DNA of 64,000 nt, taken from Oscillatoriales cyanobacterium (GTDB taxonomy: Bacteria; Cyanobacteriota; Cyanobacteriia; Cyanobacteriales; Laspinemataceae). The notes below the pieces were generated by a model. That model saw only the letters and a list, made by a program, of their open reading frames with translations. It ran no database searches and was not told the origin of the DNA. Made by a program: the position numbers and the translations under genes. Location: NCBI GenBank assembly GCA_011390955.1, contig JAABRM010000035.1:1-64000 (forward strand), read 5' to 3'. Positions 7,673 through 17,079 of the stretch are shown here, piece by piece; the first letter of the stretch is position 1; every line of letters starts with the position of its first letter.

Positions 7673-8932
7673 TTAAGCAACCACGGCAACGGGCTGACTG
7701 GACTCTTTCAACAGAGACAAATAAAGTTCATCCAATTGGTTAGCAACCCCATGCCAAGTAAAATAATTTTCTACTCGTTTGCGGGCAGCTTTTCCTAATT
7801 CCATTCGCCAATGAGGTTTGGATAGAATCCGGTCGATCGCTTCGGCGAAAGCGGCGTCATCTTTTGCTGGACAAAGTAAGCCGGTTTTTTCATGGACAAC
7901 GGTGTATTTTAAGCCACCAACATTAGACGCTACTACGGGAGTTCCACTTGCCATCGCCTCGATCGCCACTAAACCAAAGGGTTCATAGTGAGAAGGCACC
8001 ACACAGACATTAGCTGCTGCATAGTAATATTTCAAAGTTTCGTGATCCACTTGTCCGGGGAATAGGGTATAGTCCCGCATTCCTAACTCATCGACAATTT
8101 TTTCAATGCGATCGCGTTCAATGCCATCACTATTTCCTGGGGTAGATCCTCCGGCAATAATCAGGCGAATATCCGCCAGTCCGGGGAAAATCGAGCGACT
8201 CATAGCCCGCACCAAAGTTTCAATCCCTTTGCGGCGATCGAAGCGTCCCACATACATCACCACTAAACTATGTTTAGGTAAACCCAAACGCAGACGAGCT
8301 TTCGACGGTGAAACGGAACCAAAACGTCTAATATCGGTGCCACAAGGAATAATCTCAATATTGCCTTTTTCTGATACCAGCGTCCTCATGTGTTCTTCTT
8401 CTTGGGGACTGGTAGCCACAATGCAATCAGCAGTTTCTAAACAAGTTTTTTCGACTTCCAAGCGAGTATTGGCGATCGCGGGAATATCGCTAATGGAATT
8501 ATATTTTACGGCTCCTAAAGAGTGATAAGTATGAACCAGTTGGACAGGTTGGACTTTTTTTAATTCCATGCCTACCCAAGAAGAAAGCCAATAGTTTGTG
8601 TGAATAATCGGATATTGAATGTTGTGATTTAATTGAAACTTACGCAGTTGCGTCACAAAATCTGGTAGATACTTAAAAATTTGATCGCGAGGGACAAACT
8701 CTTCTGGCCCTGCAACTAACCGAATTGTCCGACAATTAGGACTATGTTCAACCACAGAATCTTGAGCGGCATTTGCCTTGCGGGTAAACATATCCACTTG
8801 CCATCCCTTCGCTGCCAGGGCTTCTCCAACTTGACGGACATAAACATTTTGACCGCCAGCTTCTTCTTTGCCAATGTCAATGGCAGGATCGCCATGAACA
8901 CTTACGAGCGCGATATGCTTTTGTAACACCAT
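7673..8932 (-). CDS. Family 4 glycosyltransferase, sucrose-phosphate-synthase-like
   Basis: A 419-residue GT-B glycosyltransferase. The N-terminal SVHGDP and EEAGGQNVYVRQVG form the sugar-acceptor glycine loop shared by sucrose-phosphate synthases and MshA-type enzymes. The C-terminal EPFGLVAIEAMASGTPVV holds the family-4 E-x7-E nucleotide-sugar motif. There is no C-terminal phosphatase domain, as in unidomain cyanobacterial SPS proteins. Sucrose synthase lies 2.1 kb downstream in the numbering on the same strand, which favours a role in sucrose metabolism. Another NDP-sugar transferase role remains possible. Confidence 0.75.
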   Translation of the reverse strand: MVLQKHIALVSVHGDPAIDIGKEEAGGQNVYVRQVGEALAAKGWQVDMFTRKANAAQDSVVEHSPNCRTIRLVAGPEEFVPRDQIFKYLPDFVTQLRKFQLNHNIQYPIIHTNYWLSSWVGMELKKVQPVQLVHTYHSLGAVKYNSISDIPAIANTRLEVEKTCLETADCIVATSPQEEEHMRTLVSEKGNIEIIPCGTDIRRFGSVSPSKARLRLGLPKHSLVVMYVGRFDRRKGIETLVRAMSRSIFPGLADIRLIIAGGSTPGNSDGIERDRIEKIVDELGMRDYTLFPGQVDHETLKYYYAAANVCVVPSHYEPFGLVAIEAMASGTPVVASNVGGLKYTVVHEKTGLLCPAKDDAAFAEAIDRILSKPHWRMELGKAARKRVENYFTWHGVANQLDELYLSLLKESSQPVAVVA

Positions 8933-9599
8933 ACTTCTGTTGACCAGAACTCAACAATCGTGAGGGGAACACCCCAGAGGCGATCGCATTAAGGAGGCAA
9001 AGATTGCGCTCCTATGTGCTTGCCGCAACTCACTTGACTCATTTCGTGTGAGCATTAAACTCATACGAGTGAGGCATATCTTGGTTGTACGCCAAAAAAA
9101 TTCTTTTGTCAAGTAATTATGTCAAAAAATCGTGACATTGACGGGATTTCGGGCAAAGTGCTTCAATGAAAAGAGCGGCAATTAGAGACTTTACCAGAGA
9201 CTTTACCGCACCTCTGCGGTCTAATAGCGGGCGATCGCGGTGATGGGCATGGCTAATTACCTCACATGAATGATAAGCTCTCACACAAAGGAAAAATGGG
9301 GCAAATGGGGCAAAAATTTGATTTGGCAAATTCTTGCCCAGCGCTGACGCTCCGGGATCGATGGCTAATTTATCCAAGTTTTTGCCCAAGCTTCTGCCCA
9401 AGCTTTTCCCCAAGCTTGTGCCAATGAGTGAGGGTATGATGGAAATGAACCCACACAAGTGAGAAAAATGTCCGGCATAGAAATCTCGATCGCTGCACAC
9501 AAGTGAGAAAAGATGGGAGCAAGTGCCGACACCTCTTGAGCCGTATTGTTAACAACTTAATCAGAATTACAAGACCTGACCCAAGCAACTGAATCTAAT
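8933..9599. other. Intergenic region with several short repeats, upstream of the glycosyltransferase and NB-ARC genes
   Basis: No believable gene. It holds a repeated GAGACTTTACC (9186-9207), three HindIII-like CCAAGCTT units about 13 bp apart (9387-9419), and two identical 16-mers CACACAAGTGAGAAAA at 9452-9467 and 9496-9511, spaced 44 bp start to start (about four helical turns). The 16-mers lie 90-150 bp before the NB-ARC start and could be operator sites. Open frames through the HindIII-like repeats look like artefacts. Confidence 0.5.
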
Positions 9600-10916
9600 A
9601 TGATGTATTCTTCAAAAACAGAGCCAGAATATTTCTCTGTCCCAGTCCCAGTGATATCCCACAACTTCCTAAAAACGATCGCCCAAGAGTACCATGTTTC
9701 CAAAGCTGAGTTAGAAGTATTATCCCTCGCGATGCAAGGTGAATCTACCGCTGCGATCGCCTCAAAACTCAGCATTAGTGCCGATGCCGTCCGCAAACGC
9801 TTAAGTGAGGTTTACCAGAAATTTCATATTTCTGGTCGCGGACCCGTGAAATTAAACAAATTGCAACAACTTCTCCTGAAAAAATGCCAAGAAGAACCGA
9901 TCGCACCAGAGATCGTTCGGCAACCCAAAATTGACTGGGGAAATGCACCGGATGTCTCGGTATTCTATGGTCGGACTGAAGAAATCGCCATTCTCAGTCA
10001 TTGGATCCTAGAACAAAAATGCCGATTGGTGGCAGTTCTGGGAATTGGGGGTATGGGGAAAACTGTTTTAACGGTGAAACTTGCCCAACAAATCCAAGAA
10101 CAATTCGACCATTTAGTGTGGCGATCGCTCTATCAGTCGCCTACCTTGCCCCAACTTCTCAGTAACTTAATCACCACCTTATCTCAAGGGAGAGAACTGC
10201 CCAACCTTAACACCATCGACGAACAAATGTCTTGGTTAATTGACCATTTGCGGTCTTCCCGGTGTTTAATTGTCCTCGACGGAGTGGAATCAATCTTACG
10301 TTCTGGACAACTTGCGGGAGTTTATCAGCCCGGATATGAAATTTACGACCAATTTTTTAGACGAATTGCCGAAGAACCCAGTCGCAGTTCTCTACTTTTA
10401 ACCAGTCGAGAAAAAATCGGCGTAATTTCATTATTAGAAGCGGATAATTCCCCGGTTCGTTCTTGGCAATTAGCCGGACTCGGCGCCGGGGCTTATCAAC
10501 TTCTGAAAGAAAAAAGACTATCCGGTCAATCGGATTGGGAATCGCTAATTCAGGGTTATCGAGGTAATCCGTTCATGCTTAAATTAGCGGCAATTACCAT
10601 TCAAGAAGTATTTGACGGAGATGTGACAGATTTCATCAACACCACCCTATTTACCCATGATGTTTCTGACTTTGTGCAGCAACTTTTACAACGACTTTCT
10701 GAAGTAGAAGCCAAAATTCTCAGTCAAATTGCCCAAGGTCAATCTCCATTGCTATTGCCGCAACTCCGGGAGCATCTCTCCGATGTATCTTATCAAGATA
10801 TTCTCAGCGCGATCGCTTCTTTGCGAAAACGAGCCTTAGTGGAAAAATCGGAACGGGGATTTATGTTACCTCCGGTCTTAAGTGAGGTCATTAAAAATTA
10901 CCCGAAGTCACCTTAG
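9600..10916 (+). CDS. NB-ARC (STAND) ATPase with N-terminal HTH-like domain and no repeat sensor
   Basis: A 438-residue protein. Residues 25-95 form a helix-turn-helix-like module (LSLAMQGES, SISADAVRKRLSEVYQKF) similar to those heading cyanobacterial NB-ARC proteins. The ATPase core has a P-loop GIGGMGKT (148-155), a Walker B region CLIVLDGVE and GNPFMLKLAA. It ends in a winged-helix-like segment at about 370-438. Most STAND proteins carry WD40 or TPR sensor repeats; here the frame stops right after the ATPase and winged helix. It may be a naturally short form or a truncated one. Two start ATGs are adjacent; the first is given. Confidence 0.85.
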   Translation: MMYSSKTEPEYFSVPVPVISHNFLKTIAQEYHVSKAELEVLSLAMQGESTAAIASKLSISADAVRKRLSEVYQKFHISGRGPVKLNKLQQLLLKKCQEEPIAPEIVRQPKIDWGNAPDVSVFYGRTEEIAILSHWILEQKCRLVAVLGIGGMGKTVLTVKLAQQIQEQFDHLVWRSLYQSPTLPQLLSNLITTLSQGRELPNLNTIDEQMSWLIDHLRSSRCLIVLDGVESILRSGQLAGVYQPGYEIYDQFFRRIAEEPSRSSLLLTSREKIGVISLLEADNSPVRSWQLAGLGAGAYQLLKEKRLSGQSDWESLIQGYRGNPFMLKLAAITIQEVFDGDVTDFINTTLFTHDVSDFVQQLLQRLSEVEAKILSQIAQGQSPLLLPQLREHLSDVSYQDILSAIASLRKRALVEKSERGFMLPPVLSEVIKNYPKSP

Positions 10917-10963
10917 TCAGATTAGCCCCTAACATTCGTATGGTGGGCAAAAAAAGCATAGAA

Positions 10964-10996
10964 GGGAGGAAAGAGGACTCTATCCTCTTTCCTCCC
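10964..10996. terminator. Hairpin between convergent genes
   Basis: Perfect 14-base arms GGGAGGAAAGAGGA (10964-10977) and TCCTCTTTCCTCCC (10983-10996) with a CTCTA loop, between the NB-ARC stop and the susA stop. There is no T-run on either side, so a role as transcript end or 3'-end stabiliser is inferred from position. Confidence 0.5.
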
Positions 10997-11072
10997 ACAA
11001 GTGTGGAATGCCAGCCTACCCTACTATATAAATACTAGAAAACCGGCAAGCGATCGAGCGAAATTAGCGCAA

Positions 11073-13493
11073 TTAGCGTTGCAAATGTTCTTGCAAAAGA
11101 TTCTTCGCTCGTGACTTATAAATCAAATAAAACAGCGCTTCCAGATACCGCAATAAATCTTCCCGGTCTTCCTTAGAAGTATAATTCCAGAAGCCATAAA
11201 TCTTGGCCAAAGATAGCAATCGCTTGGTGTGAATATCCCAAGTGTAAGTGCTATACACCCGCTCGATCGCTCGTTGAGAAATTTCTTGCCATTGATGCGG
11301 TTCTTGCTCGCATTTCATCACAAACTTGAGAATTTTCGCCGCCGTTTCTTCCAGATCCGTAGGATTAATATAAAATCCATTCATTTGATCTTGAATAATT
11401 TCTAATGGCCCACCAAACTGAGTAGCAAAAGTAGGCAAACCAGAAATCATCGCTTCGAGAATGGTTAAACCGAAAGCTTCAAACAAAGCGGGTTGGACAA
11501 AAATTCCTTGGCGATCGGCAATTACCCGGTAAATTTCCCCAGAATCTGCTTTCGGTAAGCGAACTCCTAACCAGCGAATTTTCCCATGCAATTCATAGCG
11601 ATCGATCATGCCATATAGCTTCTGAAGTTCGCTAATTTCCTCCGCATCGGTCGATTCTTCCGTGCGTAATTTACCCGCCACTAAAATTAAGTTGCAATGC
11701 TCTTGCAGTTCTGGACTTTTGCCAAAACATTCGGCTAAACCCGTGAGATTTTTAATCCGATCTAAACGGGCCATAGAAAAAATTGGCCGCTTATTCGGAT
11801 CGTCAAGGGTGCCGAAAATATGCTCTGGATCGTCCAGAGTAAACAGCATTTTTTCTATGCGTTCTTGATTCGCTTTGACCCGATCTTCACTGCGGCTGTA
11901 GGGGAAATAAACCGCTTCATTCACCCCTGGGGGCACCACATTAAATTTAGGCGAAAATAACTCAATGCCATCGAGCGTATGATACAAATCCGGCATAGTG
12001 AATCGTTTGTAAGATTCATATTGACCGACGCTATCGGGAGTACCAACAATTTCTTGATAGGTGCTGCTAATCACGAAGTTAGCAGCATTCATGGCAATTA
12101 AATCAGCGGTAAATTGCAAAGAAAAATGATATTGATTCTCTAAGTCTTGCCAGTATAGGTTACTAAACAGATACTTAGATTTTTCCAAAGCATGAGCCAC
12201 ATTGCATTGAGTCACCCCCAAGCGACGGGCTAACAAGAAAGCAACCAAATTGCCATCAGAATAGTTGCCGACCATTAAGTCAGGACGACCTTGGAATTCG
12301 GCCAAAAGTTCTTTTTCCGCATCAATGGCATAGGTTTCTAAGTAAGGCCAAATTTCAAACCGAGAAATCCAATTGTCCGTGAGTTTGGGATTGAATTTTC
12401 GGAAAGGAACTCGCAAGATCCAAGCATTATCGGTGCCGCGCACTTTTTCTAAGCGTTCGTTACACCGTGTCCCTTCACTATTGGGAATTAACCGAGTTAA
12501 AATGATTACTTTCGGTTGAACTCCGAGAACATCTAATCCTTGTTCTTCAAATTCTTGTTGCAGTCGTTTTTCTAAACTCCGCGCTTGGTCAAGAACATAG
12601 ACCACTTGACCCCCAGTGTCTGGACGACCGAGAACTCCTTCTTGCCCAAACCAACCATGAACGGAAACCAGCACAATTCGGAAAATCATCGGGATCCGAG
12701 AGATGAAAGCTTCTAAGGTTTCATGGTCTGGGGAGTCGATTAAGGCATCAAGAATTTCCAAGGTTTCCCGCATTCTGCCAGCGGTGTTGCCCCAACCGGC
12801 TTCAAAGCCAATTTCTTGGATTTCAAACCGGAATTTGTTGTATGGTTCGTCTTGGGGACGGGCCGAAACAAATTCTAAGGCTTCTTTGATTTTGTCTGAT
12901 AATTTGGTTCGGCTGCTAATCCGCTGGTTAATCAGCAGTTGAAGTCCATTGTAGGAATGCAGACTCAGAAATTCATACAGAGAATTAAGCCATTCTTGGG
13001 GGTCGGCAAATAGTTTACTCGATAGGTAGCGGTTGAGAAATTGCACCCCTTTGCCAATGTTTTTGGGGTCGCGAATGCTGGGGGAATAGTCGTAAAAAGG
13101 GCCAAAATCTAGTTCTAGGATATCCCCGTCTTCGGGGTGGTAATGGTTGACGATGCGATCGCGGATATCGAGTAATTCTTGGGGGGTGATTTTATCCACG
13201 GCCAAGTCAGACCAAACCCGAAACACTTCTTCACTGGCAATTTTAGGCCGAATGATTAAACAAATGCTTTCCTCTTCCAGGATAATTTCTTGGGTGTAGA
13301 AAATTAACTTCCCTAAGTACGAGGATTTTAAAAAGTAGTTGGGCTTTTTATGCTCTTTGCAATAGTCAGCAAATTCTCGTTCAATGTCATTTCTGAGTAA
13401 GTAATTTTTACCTTTATCTCTGATTTGCACTATAAATTGACGCAAATCAGTTTTCTCATCGCAATCGATGACTGAGCGAATTAGGTAAGACAT
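11073..13493 (-). CDS. susA: Sucrose synthase
   Basis: From the chosen start the protein has 806 residues, the usual sucrose synthase length. It reversibly converts sucrose plus NDP to NDP-glucose and fructose. After an N-terminal regulatory region come SVHGWFGQEGVLGRPDTGGQ (the donor/acceptor glycine loop), SMARLDRIKNLTG (phosphate binding) and EAFGLTILEAM with the E-x7-E motif. The start at 13493 (MSYLIRSV) was preferred over an in-frame ATG 51 bases upstream because AGGAGA lies six bases before it. The SPS-like glycosyltransferase is nearby on the same strand. A 31 bp palindrome at 13617-13647 sits about 125 bp upstream. Confidence 0.96.
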   Translation of the reverse strand: MSYLIRSVIDCDEKTDLRQFIVQIRDKGKNYLLRNDIEREFADYCKEHKKPNYFLKSSYLGKLIFYTQEIILEEESICLIIRPKIASEEVFRVWSDLAVDKITPQELLDIRDRIVNHYHPEDGDILELDFGPFYDYSPSIRDPKNIGKGVQFLNRYLSSKLFADPQEWLNSLYEFLSLHSYNGLQLLINQRISSRTKLSDKIKEALEFVSARPQDEPYNKFRFEIQEIGFEAGWGNTAGRMRETLEILDALIDSPDHETLEAFISRIPMIFRIVLVSVHGWFGQEGVLGRPDTGGQVVYVLDQARSLEKRLQQEFEEQGLDVLGVQPKVIILTRLIPNSEGTRCNERLEKVRGTDNAWILRVPFRKFNPKLTDNWISRFEIWPYLETYAIDAEKELLAEFQGRPDLMVGNYSDGNLVAFLLARRLGVTQCNVAHALEKSKYLFSNLYWQDLENQYHFSLQFTADLIAMNAANFVISSTYQEIVGTPDSVGQYESYKRFTMPDLYHTLDGIELFSPKFNVVPPGVNEAVYFPYSRSEDRVKANQERIEKMLFTLDDPEHIFGTLDDPNKRPIFSMARLDRIKNLTGLAECFGKSPELQEHCNLILVAGKLRTEESTDAEEISELQKLYGMIDRYELHGKIRWLGVRLPKADSGEIYRVIADRQGIFVQPALFEAFGLTILEAMISGLPTFATQFGGPLEIIQDQMNGFYINPTDLEETAAKILKFVMKCEQEPHQWQEISQRAIERVYSTYTWDIHTKRLLSLAKIYGFWNYTSKEDREDLLRYLEALFYLIYKSRAKNLLQEHLQR

Positions 13494-13616
13494 AAATTCT
13501 CCTGGTCTTTGAAGGCCGAAGCAATGTTTCCGCTCGGAAAACATCTATTTTGCTTGGCCTCTGTGCAATATAATCACTATTATACCGCAAAATTATTGAT
13601 TTTCAATTATTTTTTG

Positions 13617-13647
13617 TTTTAATTAATCATTGAATGATTAATTAAAA
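13617..13647. promoter_or_regulatory. 31 bp near-perfect palindrome upstream of susA
   Basis: TTTTAATTAATCATT (13617-13631), a single G, and its exact reverse complement (13633-13647). It could be an operator for susA or part of the 3' region of the M32 peptidase gene. The near-zero loop favours a dimeric protein site over an RNA hairpin. No regulator identified. Confidence 0.45.
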
Positions 13648-13842
13648 GCATCATAGTTTAATGGATCCATTGCCTGATTCAATTCCGGCCATGCCCAAAT
13701 CAATCAACATATCTATATTTATATGTTTCTTTAAATCGCGATTTTTTTTTGATGTTTTCTAGCGGCGATGTTTCAATGATTAACTTTACTTCTGATAAGA
13801 AGCATAATTATTAGCATATTTGGCACAACCAATAATATTCGC

Positions 13843-15387
13843 CTAACTTAAGTTATATATTCTCTGATATTTTTGGTAAATATATTTAACAAAAGGTTCA
13901 ATGGTCAAGGGTTGCCCTGTGACTTTTTCCAGCAATTCATTGGGGGTATATTTACTCCCATGTTGATAGATATTCTCTTTAAGCCACTGATGTAAATTAG
14001 CGAATTTACCTTGCTCAATATCCACGGTCATTTCTGGATTACTCCTCATGGCTGTTTGATAAATTTGGGCAGCGATCGCATTGCCCAAAGTGTATCCTTG
14101 AAATTGCCCACCAATTAAACCACTATACCAATGTACATCTTGCATCACCCCTTCGCGATCGCATTGGGGGCGAATGCCTAAATCAGACTCATAACGTTGG
14201 TTCCAAGCTGCGGGTAAATCTGACACCGCTAATTTACCTGCTAATAGGTCTAATTCCAAGTCAAAGCGGATGGCCACATGAAGATTATAAGTCACTTCAT
14301 CGGCATCAGTCCTGATGGGCGATCGCTCAACTTTATTAATCCCGCGATAAAATTGGTCAACACTAATATGCTTCAATTGCTTCAGGAAAACCCCTTGTAA
14401 TTGGGGATAAAAATAACCCCAAAAACCGCGACTCCGACCGATCGTATTTTCCCACAACCGAGACTGACTTTCGTGAACTCCCGCAGAGGTGCCATTTGCC
14501 AGAGGACTGCCTTCATAACTGGGGCAAATTCCTTGTTCATAAAGCGCATGACCCATTTCATGGATACTACTAAATAGGGCTTGACCAAAGTCATTTTCAT
14601 ACACCCTAGTGGTAATTCGCACATCCCCAAGGGAGAATTTGGTCATAAACGGATGCAGAGTTTTATCCTGACGACCTCGGTTAAAATCATAACCCAAACT
14701 GGTCAACACTTTCCGCGCAAAAATGAGTTGCTGATTTTCGGAAAAATGCTGATGCAAAAAAGAATTGTCTATGGGAGGTTGAGCCGCGATCGCCTCCACC
14801 AAAGGGATTAACTTTGACTTCAAATCGGTAAATAACGGACGTAACTTAGCCACCGTCATGCCATAATCATAAAAATCAATCAATGGGTCAGCAATATGTG
14901 CATAACCGGGAAAAAAACTCGCCATTTCTTGGCTTAACTCTAAATTTTTTTCTAAATAGGGTTGCACCGCCCGAAAATCATTTTCTGCCCGCGCTTTTGC
15001 CCAAACTGCGTAACTAGCGGAATGGTGTTGTGACATTCGCGCCATAAATTCTTCTGGCACTTTTGCCGCTTTCTGATACTTGCGACGGGTGACACGAATT
15101 AAACTCGCCGCGTCTGAATCATATTCCAAACTTTCCTCATCAGATTTTAAATCTTCCAGGAGTTCTCCCAAAGCCGGATCCGTGAACTTTTGATGAGCAA
15201 TTTGTCGCAAAGTCGCTATTTGCCGACCTCTAGCCGTCGCCCCTCCCGGCGGCATATAAGTCGCCTGATCCCAGTACAACAGCCCAGCGGCGGCGGTAAT
15301 ATCATTAATTTCTAACAAACGGGCTTTGAGGGTTTCGTATTTAGATGTGGTTCGGTGAAAATTTTGCATAAGCTGAAATTCAGACAT
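13843..15387 (-). CDS. M32 family carboxypeptidase (Taq type)
   Basis: A 514-residue metallocarboxypeptidase of family M32, the usual length. HEMGH inside SSIHEMGHALYEQG is the zinc-binding HExxH motif, and ESQSRLWEN downstream supplies the third ligand region. IRTDADEVTYNLHV and GxxQGYTLGN are also typical of the family. It should remove C-terminal residues from peptides in the cytoplasm; no signal peptide is present. The start is uncertain between 15387 and a second ATG six codons later; neither has a strong ribosome site. Confidence 0.93.
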   Translation of the reverse strand: MSEFQLMQNFHRTTSKYETLKARLLEINDITAAAGLLYWDQATYMPPGGATARGRQIATLRQIAHQKFTDPALGELLEDLKSDEESLEYDSDAASLIRVTRRKYQKAAKVPEEFMARMSQHHSASYAVWAKARAENDFRAVQPYLEKNLELSQEMASFFPGYAHIADPLIDFYDYGMTVAKLRPLFTDLKSKLIPLVEAIAAQPPIDNSFLHQHFSENQQLIFARKVLTSLGYDFNRGRQDKTLHPFMTKFSLGDVRITTRVYENDFGQALFSSIHEMGHALYEQGICPSYEGSPLANGTSAGVHESQSRLWENTIGRSRGFWGYFYPQLQGVFLKQLKHISVDQFYRGINKVERSPIRTDADEVTYNLHVAIRFDLELDLLAGKLAVSDLPAAWNQRYESDLGIRPQCDREGVMQDVHWYSGLIGGQFQGYTLGNAIAAQIYQTAMRSNPEMTVDIEQGKFANLHQWLKENIYQHGSKYTPNELLEKVTGQPLTIEPFVKYIYQKYQRIYNLS

Positions 15388-15543
15388 GAATAGCCAAGGC
15401 TTGATTGGGCGACAATTGCGGCCACAATTGCACGGTAAATATTTTATGATTATATCTTACGATTATATCTTACGATTATCAACTTTTGCAAGCCTAGATC
15501 GGTCAAGGGCAATTGAAACATCAATCCCAATGGAGATTTAACT

Positions 15544-15774
15544 ATGAGTAACCAGCAAGAACTTTTAGCGGCTAACCAGGCATTTTATCGGTGTTTTGAG
15601 AAAAAAAATATCGAAACTATTTCAGAAATTTGCTCCCACGGGGCAACTACGATTTGCATTCACCCAGGACGGAATGCCCTGCGGGGCTGGGAGAATATTC
15701 GCAACTCTTGGGCACAAATATTTAAAAATACCAATTACCTAGAAATTCAAAAATTTGATTCATCATCATGGTAG
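15544..15774 (+). pseudogene. SnoaL/NTF2-like protein, 3'-truncated at a heptamer array
   Basis: 76 residues match the first half of SnoaL-like cyanobacterial proteins (LLAANQAFYRCFEKKNIETI, then CIHPGR and GWENIRNSWAQIF). Relatives run to about 120-140 residues and continue as further beta-strands after the TNYLEI region. Here the frame ends 12 bases before a long heptamer array, so the 3' half has been lost or displaced. GGAG lies shortly before the ATG. I infer a pseudogene; a functional short form cannot be excluded. Confidence 0.65.
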
Positions 15775-15785
15775 CCCAATTATGA

Positions 15786-16008
15786 AATGATTTTTGTTGA
15801 TTGTTGTTGATTGTTGTTGGTTGATTGTTGTTGGTTGGTTGTGGGTAGGGATTCTTTTGTTCGTTGTTGGCGAACAGTAGTAATCAATAACAAAGAACAA
15901 AGAACAAAGAACAAAGAACAACCAACAAAGAACAAAGAACAAAGAACAAAGAACAAAGAACAAAGAACAAAGAACAAAGAACAAAGAACAAAGAACAAAG
16001 AACAAAAA
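15786..16008. repeat. Heptanucleotide STRR array
   Basis: TTGTTGA/TTGTTGT-like units to about 15845, a unique stretch, then about 16 nearly perfect AAAGAAC heptamers from 15893 to about 16005. Frames read through these units give only FVLCSLF-type repeats and are not genes. Confidence 0.9.
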
Positions 16009-16064
16009 ACGTTAAACCCCCGTACAGACGGGGGCAAACAAATAGGCTTTTGAGCGATCGCAAA

Positions 16065-16829
16065 TCACTCTTGATCCGTTTGCATGAATGGACGGATTAC
16101 GAAGAAGCCAACGCCAAACGCAGAAACAACAATCAAGAAGATGCAGACAAATAGCCACAGTCCACCGATTTCTGAAGGCTTGGGGGAACGGGCAATTCGA
16201 CGCGGACGGGGTTCTGCCTGTTCGCTAAATAAGGGTTCTGAGCGATCGCTGAGTCCACCGGGTTGACCTGTGGCAAATGGCGAGACAAAGGGAATTGCCG
16301 GTGCAGGGGCCGCAGTGGATGGACTATTGGCGCTCATATTGGCGCTCATATTGGCGCTCATATTGGCGTTCATGGGATTGGTAGCCGTCGCCGAGGGGAG
16401 GCGATCGCTTTCTGGGGGAGTCGGCGGAGAAAAGCTTGGGGGCATGGAACTGGCAGTCGCAAAACTGGGGCTGATGCCTTGATGAGAAATCCCTGTCACC
16501 TGCTGCAAATGCATCACCGAATTAATAATATGCTCGATTTCTTGGCGGAGTTGCTGATTTTCCTGGTTTAACTCGCGATTTTCTTGCTTCAGGGCATTTA
16601 AATGGGCTTGGGTAGTTTGCAACTCTGCCATCACTTCTCGATATAGAGAAATGGGCACAGAAGGAGAGTAGGTTTGATTGGTTGTTGGCGTAGGTTGAGC
16701 CGGAATAGTAGCATTTTTCATATGGCTAAGTATGTTTAAGGACTTCGATCGAAGCAGAACCCAAGCCGCCAAGGGGCTGGGGATATTCGGTGCAGGCGGG
16801 TCGATGCTATTTTCGCTGACCTCTTGCAC
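16065..16829 (-). CDS. Single-pass membrane protein with central coiled coil, unknown function
   Basis: A 254-residue protein, not recognised. A coiled coil covers about 70-115 (LKQENRELNQENQQLRQEIE). A low-complexity Ser/Ala/Pro region follows, with a tandem NMSA repeat made by 12-base DNA units. One C-terminal membrane helix (about 226-246) ends close to the C-terminus, suggesting a tail anchor with a cytoplasmic coiled coil. The GTG start is uncertain; an internal ATG at 16721 (MKNATIPAQP) would remove 36 residues. Confidence 0.65.
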   Translation of the reverse strand: MQEVSENSIDPPAPNIPSPLAAWVLLRSKSLNILSHMKNATIPAQPTPTTNQTYSPSVPISLYREVMAELQTTQAHLNALKQENRELNQENQQLRQEIEHIINSVMHLQQVTGISHQGISPSFATASSMPPSFSPPTPPESDRLPSATATNPMNANMSANMSANMSANSPSTAAPAPAIPFVSPFATGQPGGLSDRSEPLFSEQAEPRPRRIARSPKPSEIGGLWLFVCIFLIVVSAFGVGFFVIRPFMQTDQE

Positions 16830-17079
16830 CCAAGTGTAACGCGGGTAAGGTGGTTATCTGCTTGTTAGAGCAATTCTAGCGCTGATTCGTCAAGCTATGG
16901 TTACAAAAGGGCTTTTTACAGGGCTTTTGACAGGGCTTTTTACGGCGATCGCGGTGACGAAGTGGTAGAGGCAATTGCTCACCCTGATGCTGGCCCCAAT
17001 TTTACTCCGGTATAACGGAAAAAGGTTGGCAATTTTGTCTATTATGTAGCATTTAGTAGCATTTATTGGTGATTTATTG

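Noticed and set aside
9117-9588. Two overlapping minus-strand open frames with GQKLG repeats
   Set aside because: The repeats come from AAGCTT-type DNA units, there is no homology, and the frames lack ribosome sites.
15893-16008. CRISPR-like regular repetition
   Set aside because: The units are contiguous heptamers without spacers, typical of STRR arrays; the same holds for 5501-5690, 7130-7420 and 52288-52420.
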